Below are positions 8,656 through 24,807 of a DNA stretch of 64,000 nt, piece after piece. A model generated the notes under the pieces. It made no database searches and was not told where the DNA came from. It saw only the letters and a program-made list of their open reading frames with translations. The stretch covers positions 34,481 through 98,480 of the forward strand of contig NZ_JTHP01000014.1 in assembly GCF_000943545.1 (NCBI RefSeq). Reading direction: 5' to 3'. The stretch's first letter is position 1. Every line of letters begins with the position of its first letter. The position numbers and the translations under genes were made by a program. Origin of the DNA: Paenibacillus terrae (lineage in GTDB: Bacteria; Bacillota; Bacilli; Paenibacillales; Paenibacillaceae).

Positions 8656-10260
8656 CTACAATTGCAGTACAGACTGCTTCTCCAGTTCACGCAGCTCCAC
8701 TCTTCTTATTTTACCCGAGCTGGTTTTGGGAAGCTCCTGAATAAACTCTATTTTTCTTGGATATTTGTAAGGTGCTGTCGATGCTTTCACATGATGTTGC
8801 AGTTCCTTCACCAACTCCGGTGATCCTTCTACTCCGGCTTTGAGTACAACGTAGGCTTTTACAATATGTCCCCGGATTTCGTCAGGACTGGCTACGGCAG
8901 CACACTCCTGTACAGAGTCATGCTTCATGAGCGCTTCCTCCACTTCGAAGGGACCGATGGTATAACCGGAGCTAATAATGATATCGTCACCGCGTCCTTC
9001 AAACCAGAAATATCCATCCTTGTCCTTGCGCGCCCGGTCTCCTGTAACAAAATAGTCTCCATGGACACTGACTGCTTTGCGCTCTGGATCAAGGTAATAC
9101 GTATGGAATAATGCCGGCAGATCAGCACGAACTGCAATATCGCCCACTTGGCCCGGAGCCAGTGGAACACCATCCTCGTCTACGATCTCAACCAGTCCCG
9201 GTGCAATAGATTTCCCCATCGAACCAGTGCGTAGAGGCGCATCCTTCAAATTACCGATAATCAAAGTGCTTTCTGTCTGGCCGTAACCGTCACGAATCGT
9301 AATGTTGAATTGTTCCTGAAACTTGTTAATGACCTCCTGATTAAGAGGCTCACCCGCAGAAACTGCGCTACGCAATTGGGACAGATCATATTGATCCAGA
9401 CCGTCTGCTTTCGCCATAATCCGGTATTCCGTCGGGGTACAGCACAACACTTGAATTCCGTACTGCTGCATGAGCTGTAAATATCGACCCGGACGAAACG
9501 AACCATTATATACGAATCCGGTCGCTCCATTACCCAGTACGGATAGAAACGGACTCCAAATCCATTTTTGCCATCCTGGTGCAGCTGTAGCCCATACTGT
9601 ATCCGAGGCTTGGATATCCAGCCAAGGGGATGTAATCCGAAGATGGGCATATCCCCAGCCATGGCTATGTACGACACCTTTAGGATTACCCGTGGTACCG
9701 GAGGTATAGGCCAGAATTGCCATGTCATCCCGGTGCGTTTTCACAGCTTCAAAGGTATCTTCCTGTTCTGCCATCAGCTCATTCAGCGCCAGCCAGCCGG
9801 GTTCAGCTACCGTGTCGTCGTTGGAAACTGCGATACGGTAATCCAGGGAAGGCAAATCCCCGTCTACTTTGTTCACCTCACCAGTTACTCCGGTCCAGGC
9901 AATCACCCCGCGTGCTTCCGAATGGCGAAGTCGATAGGCAATATCCTTGGCCCGCAGCATTTCGGAAGAAGGAATTACGGCAAGTCCCAGCTTTAAGCAA
10001 GCCAGGTAAATCACATACGCAATAATGCGACGTGGTACTATGACCAGAACCCTGTCTCCTTTGTTAAATCCCAGTCCTGCGAGTCCTCCAGCCAGTCGAT
10101 TAGCCTTTTTCAGCAGCTCCCCGTAGGTGATTTCCTCGTAGTCTCCTGTTTCGCTCAACCACTTGATTGCTGTTTTACTAGCCTCATGGTGCTCCATTTC
10201 CGAAGTCATATTGTAATATTCAGGCGCAAGCCATTGCTGTTGATCTGTCAAATTGTACAT
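8656..10260 (-). CDS. Acyl-CoA synthetase, AMP-forming (medium/branched-chain, AcsM-like)
   Basis: A 534-residue adenylate-forming enzyme that should activate a carboxylic acid to its acyl-CoA with ATP. Core motifs are in order: AYTSGTTGNPKGVVHSHGW, GYGQTESTLI, the hinge region FEGRGDDIIISSGYTIGP and the C-terminal lysine region LPKTSSGKIRR. It resembles the short/medium- and branched-chain synthetases of Bacilli more than acetate-specific Acs. A FapR-type operator overlaps its promoter, which links it to fatty-acid metabolism. The substrate cannot be fixed from sequence alone. Confidence 0.9.
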   Translation of the reverse strand: MYNLTDQQQWLAPEYYNMTSEMEHHEASKTAIKWLSETGDYEEITYGELLKKANRLAGGLAGLGFNKGDRVLVIVPRRIIAYVIYLACLKLGLAVIPSSEMLRAKDIAYRLRHSEARGVIAWTGVTGEVNKVDGDLPSLDYRIAVSNDDTVAEPGWLALNELMAEQEDTFEAVKTHRDDMAILAYTSGTTGNPKGVVHSHGWGYAHLRITSPWLDIQASDTVWATAAPGWQKWIWSPFLSVLGNGATGFVYNGSFRPGRYLQLMQQYGIQVLCCTPTEYRIMAKADGLDQYDLSQLRSAVSAGEPLNQEVINKFQEQFNITIRDGYGQTESTLIIGNLKDAPLRTGSMGKSIAPGLVEIVDEDGVPLAPGQVGDIAVRADLPALFHTYYLDPERKAVSVHGDYFVTGDRARKDKDGYFWFEGRGDDIIISSGYTIGPFEVEEALMKHDSVQECAAVASPDEIRGHIVKAYVVLKAGVEGSPELVKELQHHVKASTAPYKYPRKIEFIQELPKTSSGKIRRVELRELEKQSVLQL

Positions 10261-10299
10261 TCCCCTTTATACATAAGATGAGAGCCACGATCTAATCTT

Positions 10300-10329
10300 A
10301 TTATAACACGTCTTAGTACCAGGTTCTAA
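10300..10329 (-). promoter_or_regulatory. Promoter with FapR-type operator
   Basis: TTAGTACCAGGTTCTAA (10313-10329) closely follows the 17-bp FapR operator (TTAGTACC...TACTAA form). On the minus strand it overlaps the -35 position of a promoter with a TATAAT box at 10300-10305, 40 nt upstream of the acyl-CoA synthetase start. Repression by FapR and relief by malonyl-CoA is inferred from the site. Confidence 0.72.
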
Positions 10330-10377
10330 ACCCAGAATCATTTTTTTGGAAAAAATAAAGTCCGTAGAGGCGAATGA

Positions 10378-10412
10378 CAAAAAGAAAGAGCCTCATTTCA
10401 GACTCTTTCTCT
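10378..10412 (-). terminator. Terminator of the AlkC-like gene
   Basis: On the minus strand AGAAAGAG and CTCTTTCT pair across a 12-nt loop and are followed by TTTTTG, about 20 nt after the stop at 10430. Confidence 0.75.
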
Positions 10413-10429
10413 CTGCTGCTATAGTGCTT

Positions 10430-11533
10430 TTAAAACTGGAGCTCCACTACTGTAGATGCCGCTTCTTGTCCGTTCACAAGCAGTATAATACGGTGTGCGC
10501 CCGGGTAATGGCGGCGGGTCGTCAGGTCTGCAAAACGGTGTGTTCGCGTACCTGTAAGACGGGTTCCTCCGGGTACGTTTTTGTCGGAAAGCAGAAATAA
10601 TTTACGCGAGACTTGTCCTCTCGCCTTCACAAAGTCGATGCCGTATTCGATGCGAACTCGCACCGGGTCGCCCTCCCGAAGTTGCAACCCATAGCTCAGC
10701 TCACAGCTATCCCCGAGCTTTAACACAGCCGGATCGGCGGTAAAAGACGCTTCCGTGACTAACGGTGATCCGTTCGTTTCTTCAGCATAACCAAACATCG
10801 CCATCACCTCGGGGCTGGACTTGCGAATCAGGGTCCGGCAGCCGTGGCGTACAATCCAGTCGGTGTCGGGATGCGTACCTTTCCATCGTTGAGCTGTTGC
10901 AATGACTGCTTCGGGATGGTCCTTGGCGATGTCGTTCAGGTTGTTGGCTACACTTTTACGTACATACAGTGAGGGATCGGCTTTCAATAGTTCCAGCACG
11001 GCCAATACCGGAGCGGGATTGCGCTTAAATATGGGCAACGCTTGCCCCCACGGCAGTCGTGGACGACAGCCTTCGCTGGCAAGACGGCGAACGTGCTCGC
11101 TTGGATGCCCCGCCCAGACCGTCATCTGGCGCATCATCCGTTCCGGTTCACGCAGCAGGAAGGGTCTGACGGCAAACTCCGCAGATGACTTCCGGGTGAA
11201 ACGCTCCAGCGCTTCCATGGAAAGCGTCCAATGCTCCTCTCCCTGCCCATACACCTCCACAAAATCCGGAAAGAATAAGTACGGGAAACCGCTGCAATGT
11301 TCGTCTATAGCAAAAAGGACAGCCAAGGCTTCTTCATAACGACTTGGCAAGAACGTCCCCAATGTTAGTGAAATCCGCCGCATCCGGGCTTTTAGCTCCA
11401 GCTCATTCCACGATTCGTCCATGACCTGATGGATAAATCCCTGGGTATCAAACGAGCTATAAGCAGTTTGTACTCTTTCACCGAAAAGGCGAAGAAAATC
11501 CTCTGTGTATATATTTTTTAAAGGCTCAGCCAT
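10430..11533 (-). CDS. DNA alkylation repair protein, AlkC-like HEAT-repeat glycosylase
   Basis: A 367-residue protein with an N-terminal ~250-residue HEAT-like helical array of the AlkC/AlkD type (FLPSRYEEALAVLFAIDEHC; LASEGCRPRLPWGQALPIFK; DPSLYVRKSVANNLNDIAK; VRHGCRTLIRK) and a C-terminal ~100-residue beta domain, as in AlkC proteins that carry an immunoglobulin-like extension. AlkC/AlkD enzymes remove 3-methyladenine and related lesions without base flipping. The start is the ATG after AAAGGAG; the open frame upstream lacks a ribosome site. It sits alone after the terminator of the lipopeptide remnant. Confidence 0.85.
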   Translation of the reverse strand: MAEPLKNIYTEDFLRLFGERVQTAYSSFDTQGFIHQVMDESWNELELKARMRRISLTLGTFLPSRYEEALAVLFAIDEHCSGFPYLFFPDFVEVYGQGEEHWTLSMEALERFTRKSSAEFAVRPFLLREPERMMRQMTVWAGHPSEHVRRLASEGCRPRLPWGQALPIFKRNPAPVLAVLELLKADPSLYVRKSVANNLNDIAKDHPEAVIATAQRWKGTHPDTDWIVRHGCRTLIRKSSPEVMAMFGYAEETNGSPLVTEASFTADPAVLKLGDSCELSYGLQLREGDPVRVRIEYGIDFVKARGQVSRKLFLLSDKNVPGGTRLTGTRTHRFADLTTRRHYPGAHRIILLVNGQEAASTVVELQF

Positions 11534-11655
11534 CTTGTATCTCCTTTTGTATCCGAATGTAAACGATAGATTCATACCTTCGTCTATGATAACCATAAAC
11601 GACGCTCCAACACCAGCACCAAAATGATCTGCCTCGACGTGACGAAGCCAGATAT

Positions 11656-11695
11656 ACTAAAAATGCCAGGCCCTGTGATGAGGACCTGACATTTT
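11656..11695 (-). terminator. Terminator after the lipopeptide synthase remnant
   Basis: On the minus strand AATGTCAGGTCCT and AGGGCCTGGCATT pair with two mismatches and are followed by TTT. It lies 75-115 nt after the stop of the truncated synthase and was probably the original end of the biosynthetic operon. Confidence 0.75.
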
Positions 11696-11706
11696 GCATG
11701 CGTGGC

Positions 11707-19110
<7,404 letters not shown>

Positions 19111-19748
19111 ACCAAACCCCTTTCCTCCCCACAAAGATGTGGCAAAACAAAAATGTTTTTACGATTCAGGTGTTAATGTATATATGTATGGAGATATGAA
19201 AATATGGAGATAGATACAGCAAACCATAACAAAGCAAGGTTGTAAGGTTGACAAAAAAAGCAATAAGCGACAATTTAAGATTTAATTTGGTGATTGAATT
19301 GCCATTCGTCGTGTAATTGGAAATAAATTTAGGTGTGTGTGTAAAAGCTTGGAAGTGTGAAAAGCTTGGAGTGGACTAAAGACTTAGGTTGGGACCTAAG
19401 AATCTAGTATCATAGATGAATGTGTCGAAAAAATACCGAAAACAACGCAATTTTATTCCAAAAGCAAGTATTAATTGTGAAATATTTTAATTATATAATA
19501 AATATGGACTCGAAAAAAGTCAATATTTTTTCAAATTCCTTTAATGGAAAAAAATAAATAAACAGAGACTAATAGGGTTTTATAAACACAAAAGTAAATT
19601 AAAGTATGAATTTATAATGTGTAAGTATATTATACATACAAACAATACCCTCTTTTGTATGAAAATCAGGCATTGTTTGTAATTTTTTTAATGAATTTTT
19701 GTAAAAATTTCTGTGTCGTAAGTGCAAGAAACGGATGACGTGTTATAT
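19111..19748. other. AT-rich intergenic region upstream of the lipopeptide genes
   Basis: About 640 bp without a convincing gene. It must hold the promoter of the transacylase-synthase pair. Two inverted repeats stand out: CTTAGGTTGGGACCTAAG (19383-19400), a compact regulator-type palindrome, and a 13-bp stem at 19638-19680 (ACAAACAAT...ATTGTTTGT) followed on the plus strand by AATTTTTTT. The second is terminator-like for a plus-strand transcript, although no plus-strand gene lies upstream. Confidence 0.5.
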
Positions 19749-21749
19749 CTGGTGCTTGACAAACCAATTTGTAATGCGTTGCAGTCGTTCCACACGAAGC
19801 TGCGGATGCCCTTTTCGTGAAAGCTCATGGCTTGAGCCTGGAAAACGAACAAATTGCGTGGATTTACCCAATCGCCGTAGTGCTGTAAATAGCTGCTCCC
19901 CCTGCTCAATGGGACAACGAAGATCCTGCTCCCCGTGCAAAATAAGCAGTGGTGTATTTATTTGCTTAACATATGCCAGTGGAGATTGTCTCCACAAGAC
20001 CTCAAAATCGTCCCAAGGATTGCCGCCGACCTCGTCTTCTGTAAATGAGTAGCCAATGTCGCTCACGCCATACATGGATAGCCAGTTGGATATGGAGCGC
20101 TGGGTCACGGCTGCACGGAAACGGTCTGTGTGACCGACAATCCAGTTAGTCATAAAGCCTCCGTAGCTCCCCCCCGTAACACCTAGTCGTTCTGGATGAA
20201 TGAATGGAAACTGCCGAATGGCCTCATCGACCGCACTCAGCAAGTCCGTGTAATCTCGTCCGCCGTACTCGCCAAGAACGACATTGGTAAAAGACTGGCC
20301 ATACCCTCTGCTTCCTCCCGGATTTGTGTAAATGACCGCATATCCCTGCGCTGCTAGCAACTGAAACTCATGAAAAAAAGAGTGGGAATACATCGCATGG
20401 GGACCGCCATGGATTTCCAAAATGGCGGGATAGGTACCCTCCGCAAAACCGACTGGCTTCATCACCCATCCCTGGACCCTCCGACCATCCTCGACCTCAG
20501 TCCAGAAGCTCTCAGGCACACTTAGCCTGATCTCTTCCAGCAGCAAGTCATTCACCTGCGTCAGTCGTTCCTCTGTCCCGGAAGAGATCGGAATTCGAAA
20601 CAAATCGCCCGGCAATGTCACGTGAGTTGAAGCTGCAATGATATGCTGCTCATCCGGGGTGAGCGTGAACTGATAAATTTCTCTGTCTCCCTGCGTCAAA
20701 ACTGTAAAGCTTCCATCAAGTGCAAACTGATATACATGCACATTTCCTTCACGGGTTACAAGCGTATACAGGGATAGACCGTCCATACTAAAACGTGGTG
20801 GCCCTACATGAAGGTGTGAGCGCATATCGCTCATACCCGCGTTACCGAGGTGTGCGTCCAGCGTTTCACTAATGCATACTGCCGAGCCACCACTCGAAGG
20901 GAGGATGTATAATCGGGTCTGGGTCGCGCCTTTAGCATGTCGATCATGTCCGTAAAAGGCAATCGTTGAACCATCGGGAGAGTATTCAGCACTCTCGATT
21001 TGCAGCTCGGAGCAGGTTAGCTTCCGCGGTGCTTCCGCATTTCCTTTTGAAATAGCAGGAGCTATCGTAAACAAATCATTCTGCTTGCGTAAATCCGTAT
21101 CCTCTTCTGCATGCTCCGCTATTCTGGCCACGAATAAAATAAGCTTGCCATCCGGCGACCAGACAGGTTCCGCGACGTCATACGCGCCGAACGTCAATTG
21201 GACGGTGTCCCCTGAATTTACATCAGTCACATATAAGTGATTACGTGTATCATCCCATAGCCCGTAGCCATCTGACTTGGCTTTTGTTCGGTTAACGACC
21301 TGTCCTTTCGGCTGCACTGATGTCGGAGATGACAGACTCCCTGTGGTTTTTGCGACAAAGGATATGTAGGATCCGTCCGGTGACCAAGCCAATGAATGAA
21401 CGCCTTTCTCTGCCCATGTAAGCTGCCGAGCCTCTCCTCCGCTAGCTGGAATGATCCATACCTGACGCTTACCTTCAAGTGTACTGAGAAAAGCAAGCTG
21501 TGATCCGTCAGGTGACCAGACAGGTGATTCGTCTTTCGGCCCATATGTGAAGGGCAACGGCTCGGAGTTTTTTGATGGCAAAAGCCAAATGTCAGAATTA
21601 TAGTCTATCCGGTCTTCATTAATACACTGCTCTACGTAAGCGACTGCACCGTTACCTGGATGGACAGCAGGATCGCTGACCCACCGAAGTTGATATAAAT
21701 CCTCTGCTGTTATATGGCGTTTAGCTATACTGGATTGCGGGTCGCTCAA
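19743..21749 (-). CDS. S9-family prolyl oligopeptidase / acylaminoacyl peptidase
   Basis: About 668 residues: an N-terminal beta-propeller made of WSPDG repeats (PVWSPDGSQLAFLST, LAWSPDGSYISFVAK, PVWSPDGKLILFVAR) and a C-terminal alpha/beta hydrolase with the nucleophile in GGSYGGFMTNW, the Asp in LHGEQDLRCP and the His in PGSSHELSRKGHP. It cleaves short peptides or blocked N-termini in the cytoplasm. The start is taken as TTG 21749, eight nt after GGAGGAGG; the ATG at 21770 lies before that ribosome site. It is a single gene. Confidence 0.92.
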   Translation of the reverse strand: MSDPQSSIAKRHITAEDLYQLRWVSDPAVHPGNGAVAYVEQCINEDRIDYNSDIWLLPSKNSEPLPFTYGPKDESPVWSPDGSQLAFLSTLEGKRQVWIIPASGGEARQLTWAEKGVHSLAWSPDGSYISFVAKTTGSLSSPTSVQPKGQVVNRTKAKSDGYGLWDDTRNHLYVTDVNSGDTVQLTFGAYDVAEPVWSPDGKLILFVARIAEHAEEDTDLRKQNDLFTIAPAISKGNAEAPRKLTCSELQIESAEYSPDGSTIAFYGHDRHAKGATQTRLYILPSSGGSAVCISETLDAHLGNAGMSDMRSHLHVGPPRFSMDGLSLYTLVTREGNVHVYQFALDGSFTVLTQGDREIYQFTLTPDEQHIIAASTHVTLPGDLFRIPISSGTEERLTQVNDLLLEEIRLSVPESFWTEVEDGRRVQGWVMKPVGFAEGTYPAILEIHGGPHAMYSHSFFHEFQLLAAQGYAVIYTNPGGSRGYGQSFTNVVLGEYGGRDYTDLLSAVDEAIRQFPFIHPERLGVTGGSYGGFMTNWIVGHTDRFRAAVTQRSISNWLSMYGVSDIGYSFTEDEVGGNPWDDFEVLWRQSPLAYVKQINTPLLILHGEQDLRCPIEQGEQLFTALRRLGKSTQFVRFPGSSHELSRKGHPQLRVERLQRITNWFVKHQI

Positions 21750-21926
21750 AACAATTCCTCCTCCAATCATCAGATCTCTATAAGATTCGAAATATATTAT
21801 TCCGATGAAATTTGTAAGTTTTAAATGGTATAAAAATCACGTTACTCTTTTTACTTGTCTCTGTCAATTTGCTTCTTCATATATTTCCAATACAAAAACC
21901 CTATCTCGCTGGTCGCCACGGACCTG

Positions 21927-21951
21927 AAAGCCTCCTAAATGGAGGCTTTTT
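21927..21951 (+). terminator. Terminator hairpin in the intergenic region
   Basis: AAAGCCTCC TAAAT GGAGGCTTTTT is a strong stem-loop with a T run on the plus strand and A run on the other side. It lies between two minus-strand genes, just after the stop of the monooxygenase gene, so it may serve that gene weakly in the minus direction. Confidence 0.6.
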
Positions 21952-21980
21952 ATGAGATAAGGTGATTGAACAGTCAACAA

Positions 21981-23099
21981 CTATAGTTGAAAAATAGGAG
22001 ATATGGGTGGCGCATCATTTTTTACAGCGGTAATTGACCTGCTTCCAACATCAAGATTCGGCCCATGCTGCCAAATCGCGCTCGGAATTTCTCGTCGCAG
22101 TACTGGTATGATATCCTCGGTAAACCGATGCAACTGTTCGAGCTGCTCTTGCTCACCAAGCCCGTCCACGCTGATGCTGAGTACCTGATTACCGAACGCG
22201 GTATGATAGCTCCGTATTTTTTCGAGAACGCTCTCCGCAGAGCCGATCAGAACAGGACCGTTACGAATATTATCCTCCAGACTCGTGAAGGGCGACTGAT
22301 TGTGCTGAGCTGCCGCTGTCGAGTGGTAGGCATCATAATAAGGACGATACCGTCGAATCGCTTCCTCATCCGTATCTGCCAGATACAGACTCCCTGCTCC
22401 GGCACCAATTACGGCCTGTGCCGGATCATGTCCGTAATAAGCCAGCCGTTCGCGGTAATGATCAATAAGCGCTTTATACTTGGCCTGAGGATGGAAAGAA
22501 TTCGAGGAAAATATCGGCTCCCCGTATTGAGCGGCCAACTCGGTCGATCGTGTACTGGAAGCACTGCCATGCCAGATGGGGATCTGCTGCTGATACGGCC
22601 GTGGCTGTGTCGTGACTTGATGCAACGGTGGACGATAGCTTCCTTCCCACGTCACCTCTTTCTCACTCCACAGCCGTTTGAGCAGACGATAGCGCTCAGC
22701 AAGCGAGTCCCACTGTTCTTCCTCTGTAATTCCAAATAACGGATAATGGCGCGGATCATTGCCTTTCCCAATAATAATCTCTAATCTTCCACCCGATAAA
22801 TGATCCAACGTCGCATAGTCTTCGGCCACGCGCACCGGGTCCAGCACGCTAAGCACCGTCACCATAGTCAGCAGACGAATCCGTTCGGTTCTCGCCGCAA
22901 TAGCGGTCAGCACCAGCGGGGGTGAGGATGACAGAAAAGGCGCACCGTGCCGCTCCCCCACACCGTATGCATCAAAACCAAGCTCCTCTGCGAGAACAGC
23001 CTGCTTGATTACATTTTGGAATTTTTGCTGCGAGCTCCAGGCTTCACCGGTAATCGCATTAGGCAGATTAGCCATCAGACTGAATAACACAAACTTCAT
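21981..23099 (-). CDS. Luciferase-like (LLM class) flavin-dependent monooxygenase
   Basis: A 372-residue TIM-barrel oxidoreductase of the bacterial luciferase superfamily, which uses reduced flavin and oxygen. Typical segments are AEELGFDAYGVGERHG, TERIRLLTMVTVLSVLDPVR, the nucleotide/flavin loop LDHLSGGRLEIIIGKGNDP and IPIWHGSASSTRSTELAAQ. Full length, with an AAAGGGG site. It is followed upstream by an acetyltransferase gene in the same direction. The substrate is not known. Confidence 0.88.
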   Translation of the reverse strand: MKFVLFSLMANLPNAITGEAWSSQQKFQNVIKQAVLAEELGFDAYGVGERHGAPFLSSSPPLVLTAIAARTERIRLLTMVTVLSVLDPVRVAEDYATLDHLSGGRLEIIIGKGNDPRHYPLFGITEEEQWDSLAERYRLLKRLWSEKEVTWEGSYRPPLHQVTTQPRPYQQQIPIWHGSASSTRSTELAAQYGEPIFSSNSFHPQAKYKALIDHYRERLAYYGHDPAQAVIGAGAGSLYLADTDEEAIRRYRPYYDAYHSTAAAQHNQSPFTSLEDNIRNGPVLIGSAESVLEKIRSYHTAFGNQVLSISVDGLGEQEQLEQLHRFTEDIIPVLRREIPSAIWQHGPNLDVGSRSITAVKNDAPPISPIFQL

Positions 23100-23156
23100 T
23101 TCATGAAAGCCCCTTTCGGAGAATGAGTCGGCTTCGTCCCTTCCCAGGTATCGGCC

Positions 23157-23705
23157 CTAATTGCGGTTAGCAGTCTCAGCTCCGTTTTTTTCACGAATAT
23201 ACGTTTCAAATAATTCCAGATTCACAACTTTACGCAGCAAATGCATCGTTCCGTCTCCTGTACCATGGTCAAACGCATGAATACGCTCATATCCCCAACG
23301 CTCATACATAGACAGCAGATAGGGATGCTTTTCGGCTGTTGCCAGCGTAACGGCAGGAGCTCCCACCTGATCACGGATTATAGTCTGCTCTACCCAGTTC
23401 AGCAGCTTGCGACCGTAACCTTTGCCCTGAGCAGCCGGATTGACGGCAAACCACATGACAAAGGGTAGATCCGTTATAAAATTAAGAGCTCTATTTTTGA
23501 GATGACTAACTGTAGCCTGAATTACACCATCGACTTCCAGCACGTAGCAGTCATTATTTTTAATGTTTTCCTGAATGAGAGGAATATCTGCCTGAGCGGC
23601 AGGCCATTTAAGCTCCAACTGCCGAATCGTTTCGTACGCCTCATAAGTCACGTACTGCAATCTCTCCGCATCTTCCTGTTGTGCCAGACGATAGATTTCG
23701 CTCAT
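23157..23705 (-). CDS. GNAT-family N-acetyltransferase
   Basis: A 182-residue acetyltransferase. The acetyl-CoA loop is NPAAQGKGYGRKLLNWVEQ and the C-terminal motif B region is LLSMYERWGYERIHAFDHG. The start follows GAGAGGCGGG. It precedes the LLM monooxygenase by 57 nt in the same direction, so a shared transcript is likely. Substrate unknown. Confidence 0.88.
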   Translation of the reverse strand: MSEIYRLAQQEDAERLQYVTYEAYETIRQLELKWPAAQADIPLIQENIKNNDCYVLEVDGVIQATVSHLKNRALNFITDLPFVMWFAVNPAAQGKGYGRKLLNWVEQTIIRDQVGAPAVTLATAEKHPYLLSMYERWGYERIHAFDHGTGDGTMHLLRKVVNLELFETYIREKNGAETANRN

Positions 23706-23861
23706 GTTAACCCGCCTCTCCTATATAAAATTATTAATCCTATCTGCTTAATCAGGAATAAAAGATAAAACAACTGTAGCATGCTCACAATCCAGCGACA
23801 AATTAATTTTTTCTATAGGCATATTTAAAATAACGATAACCTAGCGAAAGTGATCACAAAT

Positions 23862-23978
23862 TTATATAAACCGAACTCGAAAAATGTACATGAAAACGGA
23901 GCAGGTGGAATGGTGCTGTACCAGCGCTGCATTCAATCCGGCGGGTCTTCCGCCAATAATAGCACAATCGTAAATCAG
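23862..23978 (-). pseudogene. N-terminal scrap of a thioredoxin-reductase-like flavoprotein
   Basis: After AAAGGAGATAAGCAT the frame reads CTG, then residues IYDCAIIGGRPAGLNAAL, which is the FAD-binding start of thioredoxin-reductase-like oxidoreductases (usually IYDCAIIGGGPAGLNAAL). The family pattern then breaks off (VQHHSTCSVFMYIF, stop). The start codon is CTG in place of ATG and the third Gly of GxGxxG is Arg, so the gene is dead; about 90 % of it is gone. Confidence 0.65.
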
Positions 23979-24076
23979 ATGCTTATCTCCTTTAAATAGA
24001 TATTAAAGACTTGTTATATCTATAACATCCTCGAATTCGATAATGTGTCAAGCTGCGCCTGATCATAAAAAAACGC

Positions 24077-24102
24077 AAAAAAAGCCCGAAAACCGGGCTT
24101 TT
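24077..24102 (-). terminator. Ferritin gene terminator
   Basis: On the minus strand AAAAGCCCGG TTTT CGGGCTTTTTTT is a strong stem with a T tail, about 70 nt after the ferritin stop. Confidence 0.85.
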
Positions 24103-24168
24103 CTAATTCCTCGTCTCATAACATGCCAAGCCATATCCTTAGCATTCAGACGAAATGTGCATGTTGCT

Positions 24169-24672
24169 TTATTCCGCAGGAGCTGTAAAACTACGTTTGG
24201 CAAACTCACTGTCCAGCATGTAAAAAGCGTTACTATCCCTTTCAATCCGTTTGAGCTTCTGAATTACATTGTCGAACAGAGCTTCCTCTTCGACTTGCTC
24301 ATCAATAAACCATTTCAGGAAATGGATCGTCGCATGCTCACGTCCGTCCAGAGCCAAGTCAGCCAAATGATAAAATTTCTGCGTATTTTGCTGCTCATGC
24401 TTGTAGCCGTGCTCAAATACGTCCAACATGGAATCGTAGCTATTTTTAGGCTCCGGTAATGCTGCCAAAGTAGCTCGCCCTCTGCGGTCATTAATATATC
24501 TGTATAGCTTCATCGCATGAAAACGTTCCTCTTCAGCTTGTACCAGGAAAAAGTTTGCGAACCCATCCAGACTTTCGCCAGAGCAATAAGCAGCCATCGC
24601 CAGATATACGTGAGCGGAGTAAAACTCAAAATTCATTTGCTCATTTAGAGCCTGTGCCAAATTGTCTTTCAT
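24169..24672 (-). CDS. ftnA: Ferritin (FtnA-type iron storage protein)
   Basis: A 167-residue four-helix-bundle protein of normal ferritin length. The ferroxidase ligands are visible: Glu in LNEQMNFEFYSAHVYLAM, Glu-Glu-x-x-His in VQAEEERFHAMKLY, and Glu/Gln in the third and fourth helices (FEHGYKHEQQNTQKF; WFIDEQVEEEALFDNV). It oxidises and stores Fe(II) as a 24-mer in the cytoplasm. The start follows GAGGTGA. It is a single gene with a strong terminator; no clear Fur box was seen. Confidence 0.93.
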   Translation of the reverse strand: MKDNLAQALNEQMNFEFYSAHVYLAMAAYCSGESLDGFANFFLVQAEEERFHAMKLYRYINDRRGRATLAALPEPKNSYDSMLDVFEHGYKHEQQNTQKFYHLADLALDGREHATIHFLKWFIDEQVEEEALFDNVIQKLKRIERDSNAFYMLDSEFAKRSFTAPAE

Positions 24673-24737
24673 GTATCAGGTCACCTCGGTCATGTATATA
24701 ATGATGTAGCGATCTTAGTGTACCACGAAACCAATCA

Positions 24738-24783
24738 CAAAAACGAGCGCAATGTGAGTTTTAAACACCCTCGCATTGCGCCC
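24738..24783 (-). terminator. Terminator of the GH48 cellulase gene
   Basis: On the minus strand GCGCAATGCGAG and CTCACATTGCGC form a 12-bp stem with one mismatch, followed by TCGTTTTTG, 25 nt after the stop codon. Confidence 0.8.
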
Positions 24784-24807
24784 GCATCATCCAAGATTAT
24801 TTTACAT

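Noticed and set aside
22065..22739. 224-codon plus-strand open frame
   Set aside because: Fully antisense to the luciferase-like monooxygenase, whose motifs are clear; no ribosome site.
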